Positions 44,361-54,243 of a DNA stretch of 64,000 bases are shown in pieces (within the stretch, counting starts at the first letter, position 1; the number at the start of each line of letters is the position of its first letter). The translations under genes and the position numbers were made by a program. The stretch is taken from NCBI GenBank assembly GCA_963921935.1, contig OY998178.1:46740951-46804950 (forward strand). Reading direction: 5' to 3'. The DNA is from Galeruca laticollis. Lineage: Eukaryota > Arthropoda > Insecta > Coleoptera > Chrysomelidae. The notes below the pieces were generated by a model. That model was not told where the DNA came from. It saw only the letters and a list, made by a program, of their open reading frames with translations, and did no database searches.

Positions 44361-44409
<49 letters not shown>
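44361..44409. repeat. (TA)n microsatellite, right of the Penelope-like palindrome
   Basis: 49 bp of alternating T and A directly after the right arm. Confidence 0.95.
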
Positions 44410-44413
<4 letters not shown>

Positions 44414-44775
44414 TTGTATAAAATTGTTATAACATTTATTTTATTATTTATTGTATGTAGGATTATAACTACCTGGAGCTTAGTGGAGGGACTCGTCCAC
44501 GCCCTTTTATACATAATAATAAATTTTCTGGAAAATTGATGTCAGTGATATAATCCACAGTTTATTATATTATTGATAATTTGAAATTTCATTTTTAATA
44601 ATATTACAAAACGGTTATTTTCGGAAATGAGATAATTTTAGACGCCTTAACTTTTTTTAAATGACTAAATGTGGTACGCGTATGGTTCCGGCCAAAATGA
44701 GTGATTTATTACTCCATGCCTCGTTTCACAAGGCACTCGTTCCGCTTCGCTCCACTCGTGCTTAGTAAAACTCGT
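44410..44775. other. AT-rich DNA with a small foldback-like patch
   Basis: 44700-44775 (CACTCGTTCCGCTTCGCTCC, CACTCGTGCTTAGTAAAACT) resembles the foldback family at 39660 and 60240. Otherwise nothing is recognised. Confidence 0.4.
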
Positions 44776-44778
44776 GAC

Positions 44779-45013
44779 TAAAGTACCCTTTTTGACACTA
44801 TACAAATTTTTCTCTTATCAACAATACTCTTTACTTTTAAGTATCCTGAACAAATCGCTAGCATTGACTTACCTTTTCTAGCCAATTGTATCCTTTTTGG
44901 TTCACTGAAATACCTTTTATTCAATAACAATTCTTCACTGTTGATATAATGATGAGTAGCTCCAGAATCCACAAACCAGGTGATGTGCTCGAATTCGACA
45001 TCATCTTGCTAAG
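44779..45013 (-). pseudogene. Copia-type protease fragment
   Basis: The minus strand reads EFEHITWFVDSGATHHYINS, then EELLLNKRYFSEPKRIQLAR. WxxDSGATxH is the active-site motif of Copia-family aspartic protease, and the following -------V-VA-G segment fits too. Only this domain is present. It differs clearly from the Copia at 19107-23794 (VVDSGCTSHM), so it is another family. It abuts the LINE fragment to its right. Confidence 0.75.
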
Positions 45014-45039
45014 CTGCTTTTAATCCCCGCACTTGTACG

Positions 45040-46240
45040 ATTAAGAATTGCGTTCATGTACATTATAAACAAATTCGTCCCAGTACTGTTCCTTGAGGTA
45101 CTCCATATTTAATTCTCTTTTCAGAACTAATGATATCATTTATTGAAACTTACTGTTTCCTATTTTCCAAATAGCTAATTTATACGAAGTACCTCTGAAG
45201 CCTATGTTCTCTAAGATCCTCATAAGCTGTATGTGATTCAGTGTCGAAGGCCTTAGCAATATCGAGAAACACACACATTGAATGCAGTCCCTTATAGAGA
45301 TTTGGATATAGTCCGGATGTCAAAAAGTAAACAGCATCCTGCGTCGATAGTTTCTACTGAAAACCAAATTGATTATCTGATAAAACACTGTGTTTATTCA
45401 GGTAGATTAATATTCTTGCTTTTAAGAGTTTTTCTAAAACTCTTGCGAAATTTGTTAATTAAGAAATAGGCCGATAGTTGGTTATTATTTGTCTATTCCC
45501 ATTTTTAAGCAACGGTTTAATTATACCAACCTTCAGTGCAGAAGGCCAATGTCCCCCTTCAATAATTTTATTGAATAAGAGCGCTATCGGCAGTGTTATT
45601 TCCTCATTGACATATTTCATAAATGTTGCCCTTATCATATCAAAGCCAGGTGATTTGTTCGATTTAAGTGCTATTATGGTTTCAATAACTCCGTTTTTAT
45701 TTGTGGGTAAAATATAGAGGAGCACAAATGCTGAGAGAGTAGAGGACGATGTTTTTGGAACAGTAATTTTCTCGGCCAATTTACTTCCAACTGTTGCGTA
45801 ATGTTCACTGAAGGTTTCTACGATCTCTTCCGTTTCATTTATTACTTCCCCATTTACGTTTAAAATTTTATTGATGCAATGCTGTTTGTTTGCATAAAAT
45901 ATCTCACAACAGTGTTCCATAAGTGTTTAGTATCTTTATTTTTGTTTTTAAATAAAACTTACTGTTTCTAAATAATTCCACAATATATTGAATAAAACCA
46001 TAAAAATTAAAGAAAATTGACAATTGTTTAGACATTAAATATCTTTATTTTTGTTAATTTTTTCTTTATAATATTCGTTTTTTGTAGTTTTTAGTATTTT
46101 GTTAAGATGCTTCCAATAAGTAATAAATTCCTGCTTTAAATTTTCATTTTGTAAGTCAGCTTTGTATTTATGATAGAGTTTATCTCTAGTCCCGATAGAC
46201 TTTATTAGACCTTTTGTAATCCATGGAGTTCGCATTGTGT
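45040..46240 (-). pseudogene. LINE ORF2 linker and RT (blocks 0-B), broken
   Basis: 46235-46038 reads TPWITKGLIKSIGTRDKLYH, the WIT-GL--SI--RD-LY block before RT. After the inserted repeat, KDTKHLWN continues. Then LKSNKSPGFDMIRATFMKYV (block 0), WPSALKVGIIKPLLKNGNRQ and TNYRPIS (block 1, 45459), NQFGFQ-like, MCVFLDIAKAFD (45260, block A) and YGVPQGTVLG (45090, block B). The catalytic Asp pair is not reached. Several shifts after 45459. Confidence 0.8.
45945..46038 (+). repeat. 94-bp repeat inserted in a LINE with 16-bp flanking duplication
   Basis: TATCTTTATTTTTGTT occurs at 45929-45944 and again at 46039-46054, on either side of this copy of the family (TTTAAATAAAACTTACTGTT, ATAATTCCACAATATATTG, AAAATTGACAATTGTTTAGA). 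Removing the insert and one duplicate restores the LINE linker reading INKNKDTKHLWN. Confidence 0.85.
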
Positions 46241-46404
46241 TTTTATGATTTAATTTGATTGTGAGAGTATTTTTATTTACAATTTCATTGAACCTGCTGA
46301 GGAAATACTCATCAGCACTGTTTATAGATTGAAGTTCTGACCAATCATAATTTTTCAGTTCGTTTTTTATGTTTGTATAATTATAAACTTTCTTAAGGGT
46401 TACT

Positions 46405-47016
46405 TTATTTGGGGTGTTGGTATTTGTTTTTTTTTATTTCCATAGCGATAACTGTCATGTAGTGATACGTAATTCTTATTTTTATTACGGCTGCAATCGT
46501 ATCGTTTCTTTCCACTTTTTTCCGAAGCAAAATATGATCTAAACATGTATCACTATTAGATCTCGTAACAGTGTTTATATACGAATGGAAACCGTTTTCA
46601 TACACATCATTTAAGTAGTCAACTGCATCGTCACTATCTTCCATAATATTAATATTAAATTCACCGGCGAGTATATTAAAATCACAATTTTCAGCTAAAG
46701 GTTGAGCCAAATATTGTTTAAAATATGTTATAAATGTTTTGATTTCGATGTCATGCGACCTGTATAAAGCGGAAATAATTATTTTACGGTTTGTGATTGA
46801 AACAAATAATTTCAGAACATTACAGAGTCCGACTTTTACTATTTCATGGGTATACTCTAGACAATTTTTATTGTAAACCAGGACTCCATCACAAGTATTG
46901 ACGTCTCCACTATTATTTAATATATCGTAACCTGGAAGATTGAAATCATTTATATTTTCGATTTTTCTGGATTCTGTCAGAATAACACATTCTATTTCCC
47001 TGCCAAATGCAGACAA
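46405..47016 (-). pseudogene. LINE ORF2, APE-type endonuclease
   Basis: A 203-codon open stretch with ECVILTESRKI (catalytic Glu block), CDGVLVYNK, KIIISALYRSHDI (YR block), NILAGEFNINIMED (usual GDFNI, the Asp here Glu), DTCLDHILLRK (S-TC-DHI) and ITYHYMTVIAMEI (usual DHY, the Asp replaced). Two active-site substitutions suggest loss of function even though the frame is open. The domain normally nicks DNA to prime reverse transcription. Confidence 0.85.
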
Positions 47017-47159
47017 ATATATTTTTAACTCAACTTCTTATATTCTGTTGTAAAACGGTGAATTTATTATTGTTTATATTTTTTAACATGTTATATTGAC
47101 TAACAGAATCTCGAATAGAGGGGTTCATAGAAGTTTTATTTAACTAAAATTATTTTTTT

Positions 47160-47930
47160 ACTGAGAACCAGAGCGGGTGTGAGGTTTATTTTTCACAATC
47201 TCTTTATTATTGCTTGCAGTTGGTGGAGTTGGTAAACTTGTTGCTGCTGTAGGAGTGGGAGGTTCACTATTTGTTTTATTTTCTTCTACCAGAGAGTCTT
47301 CTCTCAATTGCTCAAGAGTATAGGAATTTTACCGTCCAATATTAATTTATTTCCTCGTATGTAGCACTTTTAAGTATCTCTTGAATTACGGAATCGGATT
47401 AAATATTGTTTAAGGATATTGTACTCTTCCCTTTCCTTCTTACTCAAGTCGTGAGAAATAGCTAATCCAGTACCTTTTAATTTTTTTATGTTTTTATACA
47501 CCTCTTTTTTCGTTAAAAGAGAAGTGAATTCTACTTTTACTAGAGCAGTATCCGACTTTCCCAGAGAGCAAAGTTGTTTATATCTTGATCTTTGAAGTTT
47601 ATTTCTAGATTTCTGTTCAGGTTCTTACATATATCTCCTACTTCGATAGGATGGTTATCCTGTTGGATGCCAAAAATCACGATATTGTTCGCTCTTTTAT
47701 CTTTCTCGATTTGCTCTAATCTCTGTTTGATGTCTTCGTTCTCTTTTTCTAAGAGTTTCAATCTTTTGTTGTGATCTTCAATTTTCATTAATAAATTTGT
47801 TTCAGTAGCATCTAGCTCGTTTTAATTCTTTCTTTGCATTGTTTAATTCATCTAATATTTTTTTCGTAGCCTCTCCTACTAACTTTTTAATTGTCGCTTC
47901 ATGCATTGTAAATTGTTATGATTTAATGAG
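47160..47930 (-). pseudogene. LINE ORF1 with coiled coil and RRM-like domain
   Basis: 47788-47540 reads KIEDHNKRLKLLEKENEDIK, a coiled coil, then KDKRANNIVIFGIQQDNHPI, the first RRM strand of L2/CR1-type ORF1. Across shifts it goes on with a LVKVEFTSLLTKKEV-like block, KLKGTGIAISHDL (47490), KKEREEYNILKQYLIRFRNS and a Pro/Thr-rich tail (PPTPTAATSLPTPPTASNNK, 47250). Such proteins bind LINE RNA. Three or more shifts. Confidence 0.7.
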
Positions 47931-48965
47931 TTTAACGTTTATGGTCTACTTTACTAGGTTTAAAATCATTTTTAGCTACTACACTATTCAGTTTTTTCGT
48001 GAATTTGACCTAGTTCTTGTCGAAAATTTTTTTTAATTTACTTAACCTTATTCTTCAAACAAAATTTTTATTGCATAAATTTTCGAAAATAATGCCTTAT
48101 GTTTTGTAAAATCATTTATGTTGAAAGCTTTCCTTGGAATATAAATTTTTAAAGAGGTTTTTACTCACAGTTCTATGACAATTCTTTAAGAGAATCACAG
48201 TGAAAACTCTCTCTTTAGGCGACCCACACACTCAATGAATATTTACGGATTTGTTTTTTTTATTAAGCCAAGTTTCCGATACAGTATCTAATGATGTCAA
48301 ATACTCATTTAGTATGATTATTTCAAATTCAACTAATTTATACTTCGCATACTTACAGAATCATAACAAAACATTGTTGACAACAAAAATCGCCGATTTT
48401 ACTATTGAGATGTTGCAAATGCGGAGAAAGTAGAGGTGGAATCGATTATCGTGAATTAATTATCTATAGGTTTAATTCACAATAAACAGTATCTAAAAAC
48501 CGGGTCTCCATATACATTGATTTGCAGAAGTCAGTAACATATGTCACACTGTTATAATATGAATACTATAACTGTTTTCTTAATTTTCTAATATTCAACA
48601 TAAAATAACTTAATATTTTAATTTATTGACACGAAAGATTATTCAAAATAGTTGTGAACTCAAAATAACCTTTCCTGTGACCTTAATTATATATACGGGG
48701 TAACCCAATGAAAACTTTCTGCCTTTCACCTTATTATTTTCATCGATAACTAAATAACAGCTTGTCAAAATTATAGTGTCAAAAAGAATACGATGAAGCC
48801 TTTAAAAATCGCTTTACCCAATTCAAATTTTGATGGTTGTTCACCCCCAATTACAGGATTGAAGCAATAAAGGCGACAAAAAGCTGAAATTTGGTTCCAC
48901 CTCAAGTCAAAAATTGACGTGTTCGAGCGTTTTTCCAAATTTTGATTTTAAATACCAACAGGCCT
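47931..48965. other. AT-rich intergenic DNA
   Basis: No gene is recognised. ATACGGGGTAACCCAATGAA at 48695 is a possible terminus of a DNA transposon, without an identified partner. Confidence 0.4.
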
Positions 48966-49227
48966 TGTAAACTATACTGGTGCTTTATTCTCTTCTTTCT
49001 ATGTCTATCACTGCTGTGTTCCACACTTTAATGATTTCTTGTAACTCTTTTGTAAAATACTATGGTTGTGCAGTTAATTCAAACTAGAAGAATTATTTAA
49101 CTCAAGTATTTTATTTAAGCTCATAAAAATATTAATTACCAAAACTAGCCAGTTGTCAATCTGACTAAACAGTGATACACCTCGTCATCACCTACTATAG
49201 TAGTAATAGAGCCTACTATATTATACA
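48966..49227 (-). repeat. Putative Gypsy 3' LTR
   Basis: It begins TGTATAATATAG directly after the purine run AAAGAGGAAGGA and can end ...GTTTACA at 48966, with an AATAAA-type signal inside. No second LTR is present, so the outer border is provisional. Confidence 0.5.
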
Positions 49228-49399
49228 TCCTTCCTCTTTAAGATTTAACCCGTTAGGTTTTCTTATGACACGTCTTGATCGACTACATTGAGGCTACATA
49301 CAGGTGTAGTCTCAAGTTTAGCAAATGGAAGAATTATGTTATTCATAGAGGCATTGTTATCAGTTTGATCTGCAAATTGAACATTTGAAGATGGTATAT

Positions 49400-50051
49400 T
49401 AACTTCTTACAAATCAAACTCATGGGTATCTACTTTGAATAAGTTTTGTGGTGAATTTAAACTTTGACCTAAATCCACTTGATTTCTTCTGATAATATTG
49501 CCACTTGAATCCTTAACATTATAAGACCTTGGTTTGTCATGTCGACTTACAGTTTTCGCAGGCTGCCACGTCTTATTAAGATGGTTAAATATGGTCACAT
49601 CATTATCAGTTTTCAGTGGTTTTATGTCTTTAGCGGTTCTATCAAAATATTTCTGATTTACACTACGTTTCTTTTTTATTTTAGTTACAACATTCCTACA
49701 TAATTGGGGTTGTAGAAGAGACATGGCAACTGGAAGTTTGGTTTTGTCATTCGACTAAGTAATAGTTGGGATGGGGGGAATAGCCCATGTTTTAAAGTGG
49801 AGCATTCCTATAATTTAAAACGGCTAATTCAAGATCTACTCCTCACTCTAAAGATTTTTTTAAGAGCTTTTTGGATATACCAAAAGCTTTGTCCGCCAGA
49901 CTATTTGAACGAGGATAATTTGGACTTCTAAATGACAAATCAAAATTCCAGTCTTGCGCAAAATGTCTGAATCTTTGGCGATTAAAAGGTACATTATTGC
50001 AAAGTAACAAGTCTGGTGGACCAAATCTAGCAAACACATTTTTAATACTTT
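49400..50051 (-). pseudogene. Gypsy integrase core and C-terminal domain
   Basis: NVFARFGPPDLLLCNNVPFN carries the second catalytic position (usual SDNG/ADN), here Asn instead of Asp. SPNYPRSNSLADKAFGISKK carries the third, Asp instead of Glu (usual GLAEKA). The C-terminal part (49724-49407) has KKRSVNQKYFDRTAKDIKPL, WQPAKTVSRHDKPRSYNV and IIRRNQVDL, the PRSY-V and RRN pattern of Gypsy integrases. Two altered catalytic residues make it inactive. Confidence 0.85.
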
Positions 50052-50076
50052 CGTCATCATCATCATACAGCCCATT

Positions 50077-52032
50077 TCACGTCCATTGTTGGACATAGGC
50101 CTCCTCCAATCGTCTCCAGTTCTCTCTGTCCCTGGCTGTTGCAATACAATTTGTCGCTATCCTCTTTAGGTCATCCGTCCATCGAGTGGGAGGTCTGCCT
50201 CGGCTACGCTTATCAGAACTTGGTCTCCATTCCAACAGTTTTTTGGTCCATCGCCCGTCGTCCATTCTAGCAATGTGCCCAGCCAATTTCCGTCTAGTGA
50301 TTCGTTCTATAATATCATCTACTCCAGTACGTCGACGTATCTCTTCATTTGTCACTCGATCCCTCAGGGTCAGGCCAAGCATCGATCTCTCCATTCGCCT
50401 TTGTGTTACTCTTAGTTTTTCCGCGGTTTTCTTCGTTAAAGTTAGTGTCTCTGCGCCATAGGTCAGAACCGGTAATATGCATTGGTTAAATGCTTTTCGT
50501 TTCAAACGAGTTGGGATATTTCCTTTAAGGATGTCCTTCATTTTTCCGTACGCCGCCCATCCCAGTGAAATTCGCCTGTTTAGTTCGCAGGTTTGGTTGT
50601 CTCTGGTTATTTTAATCTCATGACCCAAATATATATATATATATATATATATATTTGTCGACCAATTCTACTTTGTTGTTATTAATTTGTATTTGGTCAC
50701 TGGGAACCATGTTAGTCATTATTTTGGTCTTTTCAAAATTTATTGTCAGCCCAATCTCTTGTATGGTATCGTTGAGTTCTTGGAGCATGTCTTTGGCCTC
50801 TCCCAGGCAGTCTGACAAAATAACGATGTCATCCGCGAAGCGTAGGTGATTGAGTCTCTCTCCATCGATGAGTATTCCTTTTTGTTGCCATGCCAATCTT
50901 TTAAATACATATTCGAGCACAGTAATAAACAGCTTTGGTGATATAGTGTCGCCTTGCCTAACTACCCTTCCCATCTTTATCTTGTTGGTTGTAGAGTGTA
51001 GATTTACAGTTGTTGTGGCAATTTCATATATATTTTTAATTATGTAGCAATATCGGTGGTCGACTCTACAATCTTGCAGTGCTCTTAATATGGCTGCTAA
51101 TTCTACTGTATCAAAAGCCTTTTTAAAATCGACAAATATCAATGCTAGAGGGCGGTTATATTCAATGGTTTTTTCTATCAAGGTTTTCAAGCACTGTAGG
51201 TGGTCGTTTGTACCGTACTTCGAGCGGAAACCAGCTTGCTCCCGTGGCTGATAGAAATCCAGCTTTGCCTCCAATCTACTTGTTATAATTCTGGTGTAGA
51301 GTTTATAAAGATGAGTAAGGAGACTAATTGGTCTGTATGTTTCCAGGTCCGTTAAGTCTCCCTTCTTGTGCAGAAGTATGGTTATTGAATTGTTCCATTT
51401 TATTGGGATATTCTGATTCCACAGGCATAGATTAAAGCATTTTTGAATCATGGACATCAGTACTGGTCCTCCTATCTTGGTCGCTTGGACGCTTCAGTGA
51501 CGACACCGTCTTCCCCTGGAGCTCTATTATTCTTCATCTTTTTCAAAGCCATATCAATTTCATCCAGAGAAATCTCCGGAATATCCTCGGAGCCCTGATT
51601 TTGAACCCCTCTTCGCAGATATTCCTCTGGATTTAGAGTGGTTTGTTTAGCGTATAAAATTCCGTAAAAAAATTCCACAATTTGTAGCAAATGTTCTCTG
51701 TTCGATGTGATATTTCCATCCTTGTTCTTGAGTTTGACAATTTCTCTCTTCCCACTTGTTAGTTTGCGTCTCCTTACCTTCATGCTTTTATTCTCCTCGA
51801 TAGTTTCAACGATTTTCTCTTCTTTGTACTTTCTTAAGTCTTTCCTGATTGCCTTTGCTACTTCCTTGTTCAGTCTATTTATTTCGTCTTGGCTAGCGTC
51901 TTCCTCACTTTTCAGTATTCTTCTCCGTTCCATTTTGTGGTGCGTTTCCAGGCTGATTTTTTCTTCCTTCCGGCTTGTTGGGCAACATTTCTTTTGGGCG
52001 TCTGTTATTGCTTCCACTATTGCATCATTCAA
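50077..52032 (-). pseudogene. RTE-type reverse transcriptase, with two frame breaks
   Basis: 52032-51472 is the linker, ending KKMKNNRAPGEDGVVTEA (block 0). A shift near 51470 leads to 51457-50618 with NSITILLHKKGDLTDLETYR and PISLL (block 1), QAGFRSKYGTNDHLQ, ALIFVDFKKAFDTVE (block A), RVVRQGDTISPKLF (block B) and LRFADDIVILS (intact catalytic FADD). At 50629-50654 an AT run replaces the usual short YIYLG codons and shifts the frame. 50628-50077 then reads GHEIKITRDNQTCELNRRIS, LPVLTYGAETLTLTKK and GRPPTRWTDDLKRIA. This fits the RTE clade C-terminus closely. Only two lesions were seen in the part that remains. Confidence 0.92.
50629..50654. repeat. (AT)13 microsatellite inside the RTE reading frame
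   Basis: 26 bp of AT sit exactly where the LINE protein should read KYIYLGHE. The run adds Tyr-Ile codons and changes the frame. Confidence 0.9.
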
Positions 52033-52109
52033 GATGTTATTATCATTGGATAAGGGTTTATCTTAGAGTATTTTGCTGAGGTGTTCCTCGAATTTCCGTT
52101 CATCTCTTA

Positions 52110-52840
52110 ATACTTTAAGAACACTAAAATCACTTTTGTCACAAATTGGTAACAATTCCAACCAGTTGGAGTAAGCATCAAATAATACGACATAACTTTG
52201 ATTGTTGTATGTGAATATGTCTGATCAAACACGTTCCCAGCGTCTTGTAGGAACTGGATATTGCAATAATGTTTCTTTACAGTTTTTATGAGCAAATTTC
52301 TCACAAACGTGATAGGATTTTACAAAGGATTATATACCTGATGCTTGTCCAGGCCGGTAGAATATTTGTCAAGCTCGGTTTTTTGTTTTTTCTATACCTA
52401 AATGTCCTTCATTTACTAATTTTAACATCTCATTCCGCTATTATCTTATATTCTAAAAACAAAAAATTGTTTGAAACGGAAATTTTATCCTTCAGTTTTG
52501 CATAATGTTTTACACTGGAATTTTATGTTTTTGAATAGACCGATCATTATTTTTTCGATCATCTGACATTGGAATGTATTTTGTTAAAGTGTGAACTGAA
52601 TACTCTACTTCCGAATCTGACTTTAATCCAGTGTGTTTAAGAAATGCTCTGGAAAGTGTGTCAGAGATATACGTTTGCTTGCCCGGCTTATATGTAATTT
52701 TTACCTTATAATTTATCATTTTTAATCTCATTTTCTGAAGCCTTGGAGATATTGAATGTAAATCTTTTTAAAAAATTGCCTCTAAAAGTTTGTGATCGCT
52801 GTATACTGTTACATCAAGACCATATATAAATAAATGAAAC
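52110..52840 (-). pseudogene. Gypsy RNase H end and integrase N-terminus
   Basis: From 52840: FIYGLDVTVYSDHKLLEAIF (RNase H SDHKPL block), SPRLQKMRLKMINYKVKITY, KPGKQTYISDTLSRAF (the YxPGKxxxxADxLSRA end of RNase H). Then a linker and a decayed zinc-binding region (52440-52250). From 52250 the integrase start WERV-SDIFTYNNQSYVVLF and DAYSNWLELLPICDKSDFSV with the first catalytic Asp. Stops and shifts at 52500, 52400 and 52250. Confidence 0.8.
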
Positions 52841-52849
52841 TTTTATAAT

Positions 52850-53880
52850 TCCCATACATCAGTTTGGGTTTAGAGAAAAGCACACCACAAAAGGTCAAGT
52901 GCATTGACTTACTGATTGACTAGAAAAAGCATTAAAAGAAAAGAAGATATGTTCAGCAGTGTTCTTGGACGTAGACCAAGCATTAGATACAGTCTGGCAC
53001 CAAGGACTCGAACACAAGCTTAAACAACATCTCCCAGAACAAGACAGCTTACTGTTAAAGTCATATATTAGTAGAAGAATGTTTCGCATCATATGCGAAG
53101 ATCAATATTCAGAATTGAGACCTATAAAGGCTGGTGTACCTCATGGTAGTGTCCTGGGTCTCCTATACGCCTATGATACACCAGGAATAGAACAAACAAC
53201 AGTAGCTACATTTGCAGATGACACATGTGTAGTTGCAGTTGGCAAAACCTAAAAAGATGCTAATGAAATATTCCAAGTCGCATTAAACCAAGTCAATGCA
53301 TGGACAAAAAACTGGCGCATTCGACTTAACGGAAATAAATCAGTGCATGTAAACTTTACGAATAAACACACTGGTTCAATGCCAATAAATATAAAGATAT
53401 GAATACATACACAAACACGGCCAAGTCCCTGGGAATGAACCTAGTTGCAAAGCTACTATGGAAAGAGCACATTAAAATAAAAGAAGAAGAGCTGAATCTC
53501 ATATTTAGAAAATTATATTGGCTATTAGGTAGACAATCGGAACTATACATTAGGAACAAGCTTATGATATATAAGGAGGTTTTAAAGCCTGTGTGGACCT
53601 ATGGCATACAACTGGTGGTGTGCTTACTCAAGCGATAACATAATACAGAGATGTCAGAACAAAGTATTAAGAGGCATTGTCAACGCTCCTTGGTGTGTAT
53701 GAAACAGCGACCTACACAGAGATCTGGGAATGTAAATGGTAGCAGACGAGGTGAAACATTTCGGAAAGAAGCATGAAGAACGGCTGCACAATCCAAAGAA
53801 CGTCGAAGCAATCTAGCTGCTGGACCAACGTGGAATAGTTAGAAGACTCAAAAGAACCAAACCTTTTGAGCTTGAGCTAG
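52850..53880 (+). pseudogene. Jockey-like LINE reverse transcriptase fragment
   Basis: Starts at HQFGFREKHTT (block 2), then CSAVFLDVDQALDTVWHQGL (block A), IKAGVPHGSVLG (block B, the usual Q now H), TTVATFADDTCVVAVG (catalytic ADD kept), VNAWTKNWRIRLNGNKSVHV (thumb), YWLLGRQSELYIRNKLMIYK, VLKPVWTYGIQL and a C-terminal tail with QRCQNKVLRGIVNAPW and RLKRTKPFELEL just before 53880. It is 5' truncated, with stops near 52915, 53250 and 53400. It ends where a Gypsy LTR begins. Confidence 0.88.
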
Positions 53881-54129
53881 TGTAGTGGGTTAAAAGCAGA
53901 GCACAGTGCGTGTTGTGTAGTTAAACCGAGAAAGAACAAAGCTGAGAAATCACCAGTGAGTTAAACTCGGTAAAACACTTTTGTAGTATATTCCAATTAA
54001 CGTTCTATTAAGTTCTATTGTTTTTCATGCAACTTGATATCATTGATTGTAAATGATAACTGTCATTGAAAAAATAAACTTATCATTGAGTTGACATCTG
54101 TGCAATTTACTCTTACATACACAATAAAT
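53881..54129 (+). repeat. Gypsy-type 5' LTR
   Basis: It starts TGTAGTGGGTT directly after the jockey C-terminus, contains AAAAAATAAACTT (polyadenylation-like), and ends just before a primer site. No downstream partner LTR lies in the window, so the borders are provisional. Confidence 0.6.
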
Positions 54130-54147
54130 TGGTGTCAGAAGTGGTTT
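54130..54147 (+). promoter_or_regulatory. Gypsy primer binding site (tRNA-Leu type)
   Basis: TGGTGTCAGAAGTGGTTT follows the LTR. TGGTGTCAGAAGTGG is complementary to the 3' end of a tRNA-Leu with CCA and is used by several Gypsy lineages. Confidence 0.75.
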
Positions 54148-54243
54148 CGAAAATACGCCAATTACTTGATTTCCTATATTCTACTACAATAATACGCAGA
54201 GAGAAATAGTGAAAAGTGCATATTTTCATTACAAATCAAGGCG

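Larger units (their letters stand above)
42491..44362 (+). mobile_element. Penelope-like element with 702-bp inverted arms around a GIY-YIG ORF
   Basis: 42491-43192 and 43661-44362 are inverted copies of equal length. Coordinates pair to a constant sum (86,853), so there are no indels, and I saw a single mismatch (42575/44278). The 468-bp centre holds most of the GIY-YIG endonuclease ORF in plus orientation. Each arm contains two direct 57-bp units (TTTATACATTATAGGTTATA ...) and a hammerhead-like motif. Penelope-like elements often carry terminal repeats in direct or inverted orientation with such ribozymes and are often 5' truncated. Here the RT is absent. (TA)n tracts lie at both outer edges. 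Confidence 0.85.
45020..47930 (-). mobile_element. L2/CR1-like LINE, 3' truncated and interrupted
   Basis: Reading right to left: ORF1 (about 47160-47900), APE-type endonuclease (46405-47016), linker and RT blocks up to GVPQGTVLG (about 45070). The element stops before the FADD block, where a Copia protease fragment begins. A 94-bp repeat is inserted in the linker at 45945-46038. The TCLDHI endonuclease motif and the ORF1 layout suggest the L2/CR1/Daphne side of the LINE tree. That placement is from motif style only. Confidence 0.8.
50052..52106 (-). mobile_element. RTE-type LINE, 5' truncated, inserted in the Gypsy integrase
   Basis: A 10-bp duplication TTAATACTTT flanks the element (50042-50051 and 52107-52116). 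Removing it and one copy restores the Gypsy frame VLKVLKNVFARFG. The 3' end on the element strand is TGATGATGATGA, the short trinucleotide-like tail typical of RTE elements. The body contains linker, RT and C-terminal domain. The endonuclease is lost by 5' truncation. Confidence 0.92.
48966..52840 (-). mobile_element. Gypsy-type LTR retrotransposon, 3' part, split by an RTE LINE
   Basis: From right to left on the minus strand: the end of RNase H (about 52840-52500), the integrase N-terminus (52440-52110), a 2,055-bp RTE insertion (50052-52106), the integrase core and C-terminus (50040-49400), a polypurine tract (49228-49241) and a putative 3' LTR (48966-49227). Gag, protease and most of RT are missing. 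Small shifts occur in every domain. Confidence 0.85.
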
